Shown here one piece after another: positions 1-6,177 of a DNA stretch of 6,177 nucleotides (position 1 is its first letter; every line of letters starts with the position of its first letter). The DNA is from Bacteriovoracaceae bacterium. Lineage in GTDB: Bacteria; Bdellovibrionota; Bacteriovoracia; Bacteriovoracales; Bacteriovoracaceae. The DNA lies in assembly GCA_947448095.1 (NCBI GenBank), contig CANFNN010000182.1, positions 1 to 6,177 of the forward strand, given 5' to 3'. Made by a program: the position numbers and the translations under genes. The notes under the pieces were generated by a model. That model saw only the letters and a list, made by a program, of their open reading frames with translations, did not search any database and was not told the origin of the DNA.

Positions 1-821
1 ATAAAAATCAAGCTTTGAGCAATTTTGGCAAAAGCGATGAAAGCCGTGAATTTTACTGCAGCTCCCATAAAAGCTGTCACATTAGTTGAAGCCCCCTGAT
101 AAACGTCAGGTAACCAACCATGAAAAGGAAAAGCTCCGACTTTAAAAAGCATCGAAACAACAATCATTCCTAATCCAATAAAGAAGATGAATGATGGATT
201 CGAAGACTCTCTGAGAGCATTTTCCAAAGTGCTAAGTTCAAACGAGCCTAGCGCTCCAAAAACCAGAGACGTACCGTACAGTAGAAGTGCTGAGGCCAGG
301 CCACCAAGAATAAAATATTTAAGTCCAGCTTCTGCAGAATATTGACTCGCTCGTCGCATTGAAACCATTACATAAACAGCAAGAGACATGATTTCTAAAG
401 CAATGAACATAAATAGTAGATGAGTGGTAGAAACCATCAAGATCATGCCAGCAGTGGAAAAAAGAATCAGTGAATAAATTTCGGACAGCATCCCTTCTTT
501 AAGATCCTGACCATAGGTTAAGACAACTCCTATAAGTGCAAAAAACATAATCATAAGACTGACCGTTTTTGTAAAAGGGCTAAAAGTCAGCGTCCCTCCT
601 AAAAGTGTCACATCCGAAGAGAATAAAGAGTAAGCCCCCTGAATCAGAGCAAATGACAGGAAAACAAAAGAAAGAATAAAGGCATAACCATGTCCCTTAG
701 TCTTATGCGTTCCCACCAATAAACTAAAAAGTGCCCCAAAAGAAATTGTAAATAACGGAAGGAGGTTAAACAATTCCGTATGAGTAAGTGAAATAAGGGG
801 GAAGGTAGAATTAAGGTCCAT
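1..821 (-). CDS. nuoN: NADH-quinone oxidoreductase subunit N, 5' part (cut by window end)
   Basis: NuoN is the antiporter-like membrane subunit of complex I closest to the quinone-binding end among the three large ones (N, M, L), and it carries one proton channel. I translated 273 codons from the minus strand with no stop; the gene runs off the window at position 1, so the C-terminal part is missing. The visible part is hydrophobic, with roughly eight membrane segments. It contains the family signature LFKVGAFPFHGWLPDVYQGA (residues 225-244). The functional charges are present: E143 in ALEIMSLAVYV, K168 in LKYFILGG, K227 in LFKVGAF and K257 in GAAVK. They match E. coli E133, K158, K217 and K247 (recalled numbering) at a constant offset of 10. 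The ATG at 819-821 is the only near start, because an in-frame TAG lies at 828-830. It has AGGA four bases upstream. The gene overlaps the nuoM end by 11 nt. Identification is secure. Confidence 0.96.
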   Translation of the reverse strand, partial: MDLNSTFPLISLTHTELFNLLPLFTISFGALFSLLVGTHKTKGHGYAFILSFVFLSFALIQGAYSLFSSDVTLLGGTLTFSPFTKTVSLMIMFFALIGVVLTYGQDLKEGMLSEIYSLILFSTAGMILMVSTTHLLFMFIALEIMSLAVYVMVSMRRASQYSAEAGLKYFILGGLASALLLYGTSLVFGALGSFELSTLENALRESSNPSFIFFIGLGMIVVSMLFKVGAFPFHGWLPDVYQGASTNVTAFMGAAVKFTAFIAFAKIAQSLIF

Positions 822-2358
822 GTGGTCCTACTTTATCGATAATTGAATTTGAATATTGGTCTAAAGTTACGTCTGATTTACCAAAAAATGTCTTAGGAAA
901 AAAACCTATTCCGAACACGAAGATCGCCAGAATAATCATTGCGACAATTTCTTTAAGACCAAGATCATGAAGGTGATCCAGATCAGTTCTCGTTTGTGGT
1001 CCAAGCATAACTAACTGGTAAGCTTTAAGTGCATAAACAGCACCAAGAATAACCCCCGTCCCAGCAAACAATACATAATAAGGTTGAACCTGAAAAGCTC
1101 CAAGCAGGATAGGAAACTCACCCACAAATCCATTTGTACCCGGAAGAGCAACAGATGAAAGCGTCATAATCATAAAGGCGATTGCCATAAGTGGGACAGT
1201 TTTTGCAAGGCCACCGAACTCATTCAAGTTTCTGGTATGAAGACGCTCGTAAAGAAATCCAACAATAAGAAACAATCCACCAGCAGAAATACCATGGTTA
1301 ATCATTTGATAAAGAGAGCCTGCAAAAGCCACTTTATTAAATGCGAAGAGTCCGACCATGATGAAACCCATGTGGGAAACAGATGAGTAAGCTACAAGCT
1401 TTTTAAAATCTGTCTGCCCGAGGGCACAAAAGGCACCGTATATGATCCCGATAACACCCATGAGGATAAAAAACTCTCTGAAGTAATAAGCGGCTTCTGG
1501 AAAAAAGGGAATCGCAATTCTCATCAATCCGTATGTACCAAGCTTCAAGAGGACTGCCGCCAGGAACACAGACCCTACAGTCGGTGCCTGAACGTGAGCA
1601 TCAGGAAGCCAAGTATGAAAAGGAACCATTGGAACTTTGATTACAAATGCTAAAGCAAAAGCCAAAAACAACCATGTCTGAGGTGAACTCATGGCCGATT
1701 GAAAAGAGGAGCCATCGAAAGCAAACTGAAGACGATGAAGGTCCACAAAGGCTGCAGTTGGAGCGCCTAGAGTTTCGGCTGAAGTTTTAAGGATAAAGAA
1801 AATCGCAACCAACATGAGGAGTGATCCCACCATGGTGTAGAGGAAAAACTTAACTGTTGCATAGATACGCTCTTTGCCACCCCAAACGCCGATCAAGAAA
1901 AACATTGGAATGAGTACAACTTCCCAGAAAAAATAAAATAAAAAGAGATCAGAAGAAAGAAAAGTTCCGTACATACCTGTTTGTAAAAACATCAGCATCA
2001 TGACGAAGAATTTTTCTTTTTTAAGTTCTACTCCTAGAGCCGGCCATGTCCCGAGTATGGCAACAGGAGATACAAAAGCCGTCAACATAACAAGTGGAAG
2101 ACTTATTCCATCGACAGAAACGAGATAGTTTATTCCCCACTCTGGTAGCCAAGCAACGAGATGGGCCATCTGTGGTCCTGCTTGAGTGCCATCAAAGTTA
2201 AAGTAAAGGATAGTCGCAAGTACTGCGGTGACGAGGGTCTGGATGAAGGTAAGTAATCGAAGCTTGCCTTCAAAAGCAGACGGAGTGAGGAAAGCCACCA
2301 AAGCAAAAAGCAGAGGCGAAAAAATTATCCATGTAAGCAGGCATGAAGTTGTTTCCAT
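811..2358 (-). CDS. nuoM: NADH-quinone oxidoreductase subunit M
   Basis: NuoM is the middle antiporter-like proton-pumping subunit in the complex I membrane arm. The 515-residue product is close to the usual family length (about 500) and is a polytopic membrane protein with about 14 helices. Landmarks are FYFFWEVVLIPMFFLIG (141-157), VIKVPMVPFHTWLPDAHVQAPT (239-260), the LLKLGTYGLMR stretch (270-280), the QTDFKKLVAYSSVSHMGF stretch (315-332) and NGFVGEF (409-415). The channel residues E146, K241, K272 and E414 correspond to E. coli E144, K234, K265 and E407 (recalled numbering); the last three keep the same offset of 7. The order FHTWLPDAHVQAP, rather than the PDVY of NuoN or the PDAMSGPTPVSA of NuoL, separates it from its paralogues. 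The ATG is preceded by TAAGGA, whose TAA is the nuoL stop codon, only 7 nt upstream. The end overlaps the nuoN start by 11 nt. Complete, with no anomaly. Confidence 0.98.
   Translation of the reverse strand: METTSCLLTWIIFSPLLFALVAFLTPSAFEGKLRLLTFIQTLVTAVLATILYFNFDGTQAGPQMAHLVAWLPEWGINYLVSVDGISLPLVMLTAFVSPVAILGTWPALGVELKKEKFFVMMLMFLQTGMYGTFLSSDLFLFYFFWEVVLIPMFFLIGVWGGKERIYATVKFFLYTMVGSLLMLVAIFFILKTSAETLGAPTAAFVDLHRLQFAFDGSSFQSAMSSPQTWLFLAFALAFVIKVPMVPFHTWLPDAHVQAPTVGSVFLAAVLLKLGTYGLMRIAIPFFPEAAYYFREFFILMGVIGIIYGAFCALGQTDFKKLVAYSSVSHMGFIMVGLFAFNKVAFAGSLYQMINHGISAGGLFLIVGFLYERLHTRNLNEFGGLAKTVPLMAIAFMIMTLSSVALPGTNGFVGEFPILLGAFQVQPYYVLFAGTGVILGAVYALKAYQLVMLGPQTRTDLDHLHDLGLKEIVAMIILAIFVFGIGFFPKTFFGKSDVTLDQYSNSIIDKVGPHGP
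826..829 (-). promoter_or_regulatory. Ribosome binding site of nuoN
   Basis: AGGA on the minus strand lies four bases before the nuoN ATG (819-821) and inside the last codons of nuoM. It overlaps the in-frame TAG at 828-830, which limits how far upstream nuoN could begin and so fixes the start choice. Its position inside nuoM suggests coupled translation of the two genes. Confidence 0.6.
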
Positions 2359-2362
2359 ATAA

Positions 2363-2368
2363 TCCTTA
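2363..2368 (-). promoter_or_regulatory. Ribosome binding site of nuoM, shared with nuoL stop
   Basis: TAAGGA on the minus strand lies four bases before the nuoM ATG. Its first three bases are the nuoL stop codon, so termination on nuoL places the ribosome directly at the nuoM initiation site. Confidence 0.7.
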
Positions 2369-4342
2369 AACCAAAACTTTAAAAATAAAGAAGATCACTA
2401 GTAACAGACCCATAAGCATCATCAAAGCATAAGACTGAATGTCACCAGTTTGAATTGAGCGAAGTCCATTGCCGATTCGCTTGACCTGAGAGCCAAGGCC
2501 ATTGACTGCTCCATCAATAATAAATTTATCAATAAAATTAGCACAAAAGTTTGAAATACTCTTAACTGGGTTCACGACAATAATCGCGTACAGCTCATCA
2601 ACGTAATACTTGTTAGCGAGAATTTTCTCGACTGGCTTAAATCCACTAATAATATCTTTAACGAACATATGTTTTTTAAACAATGCCACGCCAGAAAAAT
2701 AAGAAATAATCGCCAAGATTGATGAGCCGGCCATGACTACTCCCTCATGCAGGCCAATCTTTATGCCCACAAGCGGAAGATGTTTAGAAGGCACAACAGG
2801 GTTTAACCAATGAGAAAGGTAATGAGGCATATGGCCTAAGTAGTCTCCCAGCAAATGAGGAACTCCAAGGAATCCCCCTAGTGCAGCAAGAATAGCAAGC
2901 ACGTATAGTGGAAAGGTCATTAAGGCCGGTGATTCATGAAGGTGATGTTCAACTTCATGTGAATATCTTTTTTGTCCGTAGAAAGTAAGACTCATCATAC
3001 GGCCAGTATAAAAAGCCGTAAGGATTGCCGTCAGAACACCAATTACGAATAAATACGATACTCCACCAGGTAGAGCGATTGAAGAATAAAGAATTTCATC
3101 TTTTGAGAAAAACCCTGAAAAGAATGGAATCCCAGAAATGGCAAGAGAGCCAATCAACATTGTGAGATGGGTATGAGGAAGATGTTTTTTGAGTGCTCCC
3201 ATTTTTGTCATATCCTGTTCGCCAGAGCAGGCATGAATAACTGATCCAGATCCGAGGAACAAAAGAGCTTTAAAGAAAGCGTGAGTCATTAAATGAAAAA
3301 CTGCAGTCTGATAAGCGCCTACGCCGCAGGCCAAGAACATAAAACCCAACTGTGAAACTGTTGAGTAAGCGAGAACTTTTTTAATATCAGTTTGAGCAAC
3401 GGCAATGGATCCCGCAAAAAGTGCCGTGATCGCGCCTACGTGGGCCACCACAGAAAGTGCAACAGGAGACAGTTCAAATAAAGGATTCAATCTCGCAATC
3501 ATATAAACGCCGGCCGTAACCATTGTCGCAGCATGGATGAGTGCAGATACTGGAGTCGGACCACTCATGGCATCTGGAAGCCATACATATAAAGGCATCT
3601 GAGCAGATTTACCAGTGGCTCCAACAAATAGAGCAAGGCAGATCAGGGTCACAGAAGGCATGATTCTTGCGACAACTTCGGGATTTGCAAGGAGTGTAGA
3701 AATTTCTGTCAGGCTTAAAGTTCCCAACTGTTGGAACAGAAGGAACATACCAATCAGAAATCCAAGATCCCCAATTCTATTTACAATAAATGCTTTTTTA
3801 CCGGCATTAGCTTTTTCTGTTTCCGTGTACCAAAAGCCAATGAGTAAATAAGAGCACAAGCCTACACCTTCCCAACCGAAGAAAAGAAGAGGCAAGTTAT
3901 TTCCCATTACGAGAAGAAGCATACAAAAGCAGAAAAGATTTAAATAAGAAAAGTAGCGACCAACGCATTCTTCTTCATGCATGTAACTAATCGAGTAAAG
4001 GTGAATCAACGTTCCAATACCCGAAATAATGAGCACCAGAAGACCCGAGAGCTTATCGATGCGAAGCTCAAAAGGGATATTAAGCCCACCAAAGTTAAAC
4101 CACTCAAAACAGTTAATCACGAGAGAAGGATTCTCAGCAGTTGAACCAGAGAGCTTAGCAAAGGCAAACAAGGCAAGCACAAAACTAAGACCAATAAAAG
4201 CCGAAGCAAAACCGCCGGCAGTATTAGCTGGAGTTTTGGCAAAGCCTTTTAAGCTTAGAGGTAAGACAACACCATTAATAATAAAACCTACCAGCGGAGA
4301 AATCAGAATCAGAGCAGGTAGGATTGAATGCATAGTTTCCAC
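2366..4342 (-). CDS. nuoL: NADH-quinone oxidoreductase subunit L
   Basis: NuoL is the distal antiporter-like subunit of complex I. It carries a proton channel and, in the family, a long C-terminal lateral amphipathic helix (HL) that runs along NuoM and NuoN. The product is 658 residues from GTG, somewhat longer than E. coli NuoL (613). Signatures are FFGWEGVGLCSYLLIGFW (154-171), NRIGD (188-192), GATGKSAQMPLYVWLPDAMS (241-260), GPTPVSALIHAATMVTAG (261-278), QTDIKKVLAYSTVSQLG (317-333) and FFSKDEI (411-417). Key residues E158, D192, K245, H350, H354, K358, K414 and D415 match the E. coli functional set E144, D178, K229, H334, H338, K342, K399 and D400 within small offsets (recalled numbering). 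The C-terminus has the typical NKYYVDELY motif (577-585), then the presumed HL region, then a final membrane anchor from about residue 637. The start is ambiguous: GTG at 4340-4342 has AAAGGA at 7 nt spacing, while ATG at 4331-4333 would remove three residues. Confidence 0.97.
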   Translation of the reverse strand: METMHSILPALILISPLVGFIINGVVLPLSLKGFAKTPANTAGGFASAFIGLSFVLALFAFAKLSGSTAENPSLVINCFEWFNFGGLNIPFELRIDKLSGLLVLIISGIGTLIHLYSISYMHEEECVGRYFSYLNLFCFCMLLLVMGNNLPLLFFGWEGVGLCSYLLIGFWYTETEKANAGKKAFIVNRIGDLGFLIGMFLLFQQLGTLSLTEISTLLANPEVVARIMPSVTLICLALFVGATGKSAQMPLYVWLPDAMSGPTPVSALIHAATMVTAGVYMIARLNPLFELSPVALSVVAHVGAITALFAGSIAVAQTDIKKVLAYSTVSQLGFMFLACGVGAYQTAVFHLMTHAFFKALLFLGSGSVIHACSGEQDMTKMGALKKHLPHTHLTMLIGSLAISGIPFFSGFFSKDEILYSSIALPGGVSYLFVIGVLTAILTAFYTGRMMSLTFYGQKRYSHEVEHHLHESPALMTFPLYVLAILAALGGFLGVPHLLGDYLGHMPHYLSHWLNPVVPSKHLPLVGIKIGLHEGVVMAGSSILAIISYFSGVALFKKHMFVKDIISGFKPVEKILANKYYVDELYAIIVVNPVKSISNFCANFIDKFIIDGAVNGLGSQVKRIGNGLRSIQTGDIQSYALMMLMGLLLVIFFIFKVLV

Positions 4343-4346
4343 AAGT

Positions 4347-4649
4347 CTATCCTTTAAGAGTAGTTGCGCTTTGAGTTTTTATAGAGCCGAAGTTTCGATA
4401 AAGGTTAACCAAAATGGATAAACCGATAGCTGACTCTGCTGCAGCGATTGTAATAATAAAAAAGACCTGGACTTGCCCCTCAATCATATGGGCCGACTTT
4501 GAAAAGACGACAAGGGACAGATTGGCAGCATTTAAAAGAAGCTCAATTCCCATCAAAATCATGATCGTGTCCCGGCGAAGCAACACAACCAGCATTCCCA
4601 TGGTGAATAAAAAAGCCGCTAATAACTGAAGTAGAATCTCGTTAGTCAT
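4347..4649 (-). CDS. nuoK: NADH-quinone oxidoreductase subunit K
   Basis: NuoK is a small three-helix membrane subunit of complex I, related to MrpC, lying between NuoJ and NuoN in the proton-translocation path. The product is exactly 100 residues, the same length as E. coli NuoK. Three hydrophobic helices are visible (about 4-24, 28-50 and 60-84). Both membrane glutamates essential in E. coli are at identical positions: E36 in MGIELLLNAANL and E72 in AAAESAIGLSI. The arginine pair R25-R26 in the first cytoplasmic loop is also kept. The short polar C-terminus is typical. The ATG follows the nuoJ stop by 9 nt and has TAAGGA at 6 nt spacing, with the TAA being the nuoJ stop. The nuoL start lies 4 nt downstream of the nuoK TAG. 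No oddities. Confidence 0.98.
   Translation of the reverse strand: MTNEILLQLLAAFLFTMGMLVVLLRRDTIMILMGIELLLNAANLSLVVFSKSAHMIEGQVQVFFIITIAAAESAIGLSILVNLYRNFGSIKTQSATTLKG
4350..4355 (-). promoter_or_regulatory. Ribosome binding site of nuoL, supports GTG start
   Basis: AAAGGA on the minus strand lies at the end of nuoK. It is 7 nt before the GTG at 4340-4342 but 16 nt before the ATG at 4331-4333. The good spacing to GTG is the main reason to prefer that start. A weaker GGA lies four bases before the ATG, so the alternative cannot be excluded. Confidence 0.6.
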
Positions 4650-4655
4650 ATAAAT

Positions 4656-4661
4656 TCCTTA
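4656..4661 (-). promoter_or_regulatory. Ribosome binding site of nuoK, shared with nuoJ stop
   Basis: TAAGGA on the minus strand lies 6 nt before the nuoK ATG (4647-4649). The TAA is the nuoJ stop codon, the same arrangement as at the nuoL/nuoM junction. Confidence 0.7.
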
Positions 4662-5183
4662 ATCAATTTTTCTTTTCGCAAGAACAACTGCACCAACCAC
4701 TGCTACTAACAGGGCCAGAGAGATGACTTCGAACGAGACATAGAACTGTGAAAAAAGCGCATGCGAAAGGACCTTCGAATTCCCGCCAAGTTCAGCGATA
4801 ACCTCAGGACTAAACATACCCATATTTTTCTCGGCAGAATGGGTTCCAAAATGCTCTTTTATTGCATAAGCGAGAAAACCAAAGATGCTGAGCCCAAGAG
4901 CCATTGCAGTAACAAAGACTAAAGGCTTTTTACGGTATTCATTTTCTGAATCTGTAAGATTCAAGAGCATGATTGAAAAAATAAAAAGAACCATAATCGC
5001 ACCGGCGTATACCACGAGCTGCAGGGTTGCAATCATGTGTTCACCAATTAAGCCATAGATCGCCGCTGTCATAATCAATACACCTAAAAGGCACAGGGCC
5101 GAAGTAATCGGACTTTTAGCAAAAAGCATGGTCGTGGCGAGAACAGCCGAGAGGATACAAAGAATAATAATTACTGGGCTCAT
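4659..5183 (-). CDS. nuoJ: NADH-quinone oxidoreductase subunit J
   Basis: NuoJ (ND6 family) is a five-helix membrane subunit near the quinone-chamber end of the complex I membrane arm. Its third helix, which has a pi-bulge in known structures, is thought to help couple quinone chemistry to proton movement. The product has 174 residues, within the family's usual range. The hallmark LQLVVYAGAIMVLFIFSIML (54-73) is the third-helix signature, with conserved Y59 and G61. The C-terminal hallmark LFSQFYVSFEVISLALLVAV (143-162) followed by VGAVVLAKR is also intact. Residues about 76-90 and 110-142 form the more variable polar loops. The ATG overlaps the nuoI stop in an ATGA tetranucleotide, and AGGA lies 6 nt upstream inside nuoI, pointing to translational coupling. 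Complete, with no anomaly. Confidence 0.97.
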   Translation of the reverse strand: MSPVIIILCILSAVLATTMLFAKSPITSALCLLGVLIMTAAIYGLIGEHMIATLQLVVYAGAIMVLFIFSIMLLNLTDSENEYRKKPLVFVTAMALGLSIFGFLAYAIKEHFGTHSAEKNMGMFSPEVIAELGGNSKVLSHALFSQFYVSFEVISLALLVAVVGAVVLAKRKID

Positions 5184-5689
5184 AATTTTTCCTGTCTACC
5201 GTTCATATTGCGTTTTAAGTGATCGAGGTCATAAATAGCTTCTTCTCTGGAAGAAACGGCCAATTCATAGTTCCCCGAAAGTTTAATTGCATCCTTAGGG
5301 CAAGCTTCTTCGCAAAAACCACAGAAGCAACATCTAAGAGCATCGATATCAAAACTAACTGGTTTTTTTTCTTTTTTAACGCCGTATGGATTATTTTCCT
5401 CTTCTCTTTCATCGGCCACGATGTGAATACAGTCTGCAGGGCAAACAGTTTCACAAAGATAGCAAGCAGTGCAGTTTTCTGTTTTGTTTGGATCAACAGA
5501 AATAAAGTGCATCCCACGAAAGCGATCAGAATATTTTCTTCTCTGCTCAGGGTACATAATTGTGTCATGCTTTCTGAAAAAGAATCCCTGAATAAAGCGT
5601 TTCAGAGTAATTCTCATCCCTACTAATAAAGCAGGAATATAGGACTTTTGCTTGGCCGTGAATTTTTTAGAAATATTAATCGTTCCCAT
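5180..5689 (-). CDS. nuoI: NADH-quinone oxidoreductase subunit I, two-[4Fe-4S] ferredoxin subunit
   Basis: NuoI sits at the junction of the peripheral and membrane arms. It holds clusters N6a and N6b, which carry electrons to N2 in NuoB just before quinone. The 169-residue product has an amphipathic N-terminal segment (about 18-38) typical of membrane-associated NuoI, then the family motif YPEQRRKYSDRFRGMHF (46-62). Two ferredoxin motifs follow: C73-x2-C76-x2-C79-x3-C83-P and C120-x2-C123-x2-C126-x3-C130-P, so all eight cluster ligands are present. An extra cysteine, C121, sits next to ligand C120. Between the motifs is a charged loop containing VKKEKKP (104-110), encoded by an A-rich tract. 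The ATG lies 11 nt after the nuoH stop with TAAGAGG at 7 nt spacing. The stop overlaps the nuoJ start by 4 nt. Length is typical of the family. Confidence 0.98.
   Translation of the reverse strand: MGTINISKKFTAKQKSYIPALLVGMRITLKRFIQGFFFRKHDTIMYPEQRRKYSDRFRGMHFISVDPNKTENCTACYLCETVCPADCIHIVADEREEENNPYGVKKEKKPVSFDIDALRCCFCGFCEEACPKDAIKLSGNYELAVSSREEAIYDLDHLKRNMNGRQEKL
5190..5193 (-). promoter_or_regulatory. Ribosome binding site of nuoJ inside nuoI
   Basis: AGGA on the minus strand lies 6 nt before the nuoJ ATG (5181-5183), within the last nuoI codons. Together with the ATGA overlap it supports stop-and-restart translation of nuoI and nuoJ. Confidence 0.65.
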
Positions 5690-5696
5690 AAAAGGA

Positions 5697-5703
5697 CCTC
5701 TTA
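5697..5703 (-). promoter_or_regulatory. Ribosome binding site of nuoI, shared with nuoH stop
   Basis: TAAGAGG on the minus strand lies 7 nt before the nuoI ATG (5687-5689). The TAA is the nuoH stop codon. It supports the nuoI start chosen here. Confidence 0.65.
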
Positions 5704-6177
5704 AGAGTTGAAGTAGTAGACGGCAATCGTCACTACAACAAGGTTAATAAGTGAAAGTGGGAATAGAATTTTCCAACCCAAATCCATCAATTGATCGAAA
5801 CGAAAACGAGGAAGAGTCCAACGAATCCAGATCATGACAAACATAAAGAATGAAACTTTTAAGAAGAATCCTGCAAATTCAAAGAAAGCTTTGGTATTTT
5901 GTAGACCCACTTCTCCAAAACTCATCTTACTTGCGATTGTTTCAACCACAATTCCCATTCCAGGAATCAAGTTATAGCCACCAAAAAAGATTGTGACTAA
6001 TAGGCCAGAGGCCATAATCATCGCAACGTACTCGGCCATGAAAAATGAAGCAAATCTCATTCCGCCGTATTCAACGTGATAACCTGCAACAAGCTCCGAT
6101 TCACCTTCTGGTAAATCGAAAGGCAGACGGTTCGTTTCTGCAAAAGTGGCGATCCAGAAAACAAGAGCACCGAATGG
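5701..6177 (-). CDS. nuoH: NADH-quinone oxidoreductase subunit H, 3' part (cut by window end)
   Basis: NuoH (ND1 family) is the membrane subunit that forms much of the quinone chamber and anchors the peripheral arm to the membrane arm. Only the last 158 codons are here, roughly half of a usual protein of 320-350 residues; the frame is open to the window edge at 6177, and the true start lies beyond it. A methionine codon at 6058-6060 is internal, not a start, because conserved sequence continues upstream of it. That upstream part reads FAETNRLPFDLPEGESEL and then VAGYHVEYGGMRF (starting at fragment residue 12), the ND1 signature loop with acidic residues implicated in coupling. Downstream come membrane segments near fragment residues 47-68, 97-118 and 133-156, with the conserved WTLPRFRFDQLMDLGWK stretch before the last one. 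The stop TAA is 11 nt before nuoI and forms part of the nuoI Shine-Dalgarno. Confidence 0.97.
   Translation of the reverse strand, partial: PFGALVFWIATFAETNRLPFDLPEGESELVAGYHVEYGGMRFASFFMAEYVAMIMASGLLVTIFFGGYNLIPGMGIVVETIASKMSFGEVGLQNTKAFFEFAGFFLKVSFFMFVMIWIRWTLPRFRFDQLMDLGWKILFPLSLINLVVVTIAVYYFNS

Noticed and set aside
3615..3851. Open frame of 78 codons on the plus strand opposite nuoL
   Set aside because: It lies wholly inside a strongly conserved nuoL region and its product has no recognisable features; it is an antisense shadow.
811..4342. NuoL/NuoM as Mrp antiporter or hydrogenase/formate hydrogenlyase subunits
   Set aside because: The flanking genes are nuoH, nuoI, nuoJ, nuoK and nuoN in complex I order, with NuoI carrying the two-cluster complex I motif and NuoN present. 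Mrp and group 4 hydrogenase operons do not have this full set.
4029..4421. Open frame of 130 codons on the plus strand across the nuoL start and nuoK end
   Set aside because: It is antisense to two conserved genes, the composition is that of a reversed hydrophobic coding region, and no recognisable domain is seen.
4414..4629. Open frame of 71 codons on the plus strand opposite nuoK
   Set aside because: It is entirely antisense to nuoK, which matches its family residue for residue at E36 and E72; the plus-strand frame is a shadow.
5363..5377. Programmed frameshift site in nuoI
   Set aside because: The A runs do not present an in-phase slippery heptamer, I saw no obvious downstream stimulatory stem, and the unshifted protein is a full-length NuoI.
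5215..5626. Open frames on both strands (117 codons minus, 135 codons plus) overlapping nuoI
   Set aside because: The nuoI frame has both complete cluster-binding motifs and a proper ribosome binding site. The alternatives have no recognisable domain, and cysteine-rich patches in the same-strand frame do not form a motif.
5701..6060. A 119-codon gene starting at the ATG at 6058-6060
   Set aside because: The frame stays open to the window edge, and the 39 upstream codons encode the most conserved NuoH signature (ETNRLPFDLPEGESEL). The ATG is internal and the gene is a truncated nuoH.
1..6177. CRISPR arrays, insertion sequences, tRNA/rRNA genes, terminators or internal promoters
   Set aside because: Coding sequence fills essentially the entire window. 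The largest gap between genes is 11 nt, and I saw no repeated spacers, terminal inverted repeats or hairpin-plus-T-run terminators at the gene ends.

Overview
The window is an internal slice of a respiratory complex I (NADH:quinone oxidoreductase, NDH-1) operon. All genes lie on the minus strand. In transcription order, from the high coordinates to the low ones, they are nuoH (3' part only), nuoI, nuoJ, nuoK, nuoL, nuoM and nuoN (5' part only). This is the canonical bacterial order for the membrane-arm half of the operon. Both ends of the window cut genes: the start of nuoH lies beyond position 6177 and the end of nuoN lies before position 1.

Layout: nuoH C-terminus 5701-6177; nuoI 5180-5689; nuoJ 4659-5183; nuoK 4347-4649; nuoL 2366-4342 (GTG start preferred); nuoM 811-2358; nuoN N-terminal 273 codons 1-821. 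Junctions are very tight: gaps of 11, 9, 4 and 7 nt, and overlaps of 4 nt (nuoI/nuoJ) and 11 nt (nuoM/nuoN). There is no intergenic space for a promoter, terminator or RNA gene, so the genes are almost certainly one translationally coupled transcript. Shine-Dalgarno sequences often share bases with the preceding stop codon (TAAGGA, TAAGAGG).

Together the genes encode the proton-pumping membrane arm and its link to the peripheral arm. NuoH forms much of the quinone chamber and the hinge. NuoI carries two [4Fe-4S] clusters that pass electrons toward the quinone site. NuoJ and NuoK form the small-subunit part of the proton path. NuoN, NuoM and NuoL are the three antiporter-like pumping subunits. 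The charged residues known to be essential in E. coli are present in every subunit where they can be checked. Nothing suggests a broken, fused or repurposed complex.

The organism is a bacterium with a Proteobacteria-type nuo operon and a moderately AT-rich genome (by eye, not calculated). Sequence style and composition would fit an AT-rich Bdellovibrionota/Bacteriovoracales-type bacterium, but this is a weak guess and other Gram-negative lineages are possible.

I found no sign of a novel system, mobile element, CRISPR array or RNA gene. This is an ordinary housekeeping region and the findings are accordingly low in interest.
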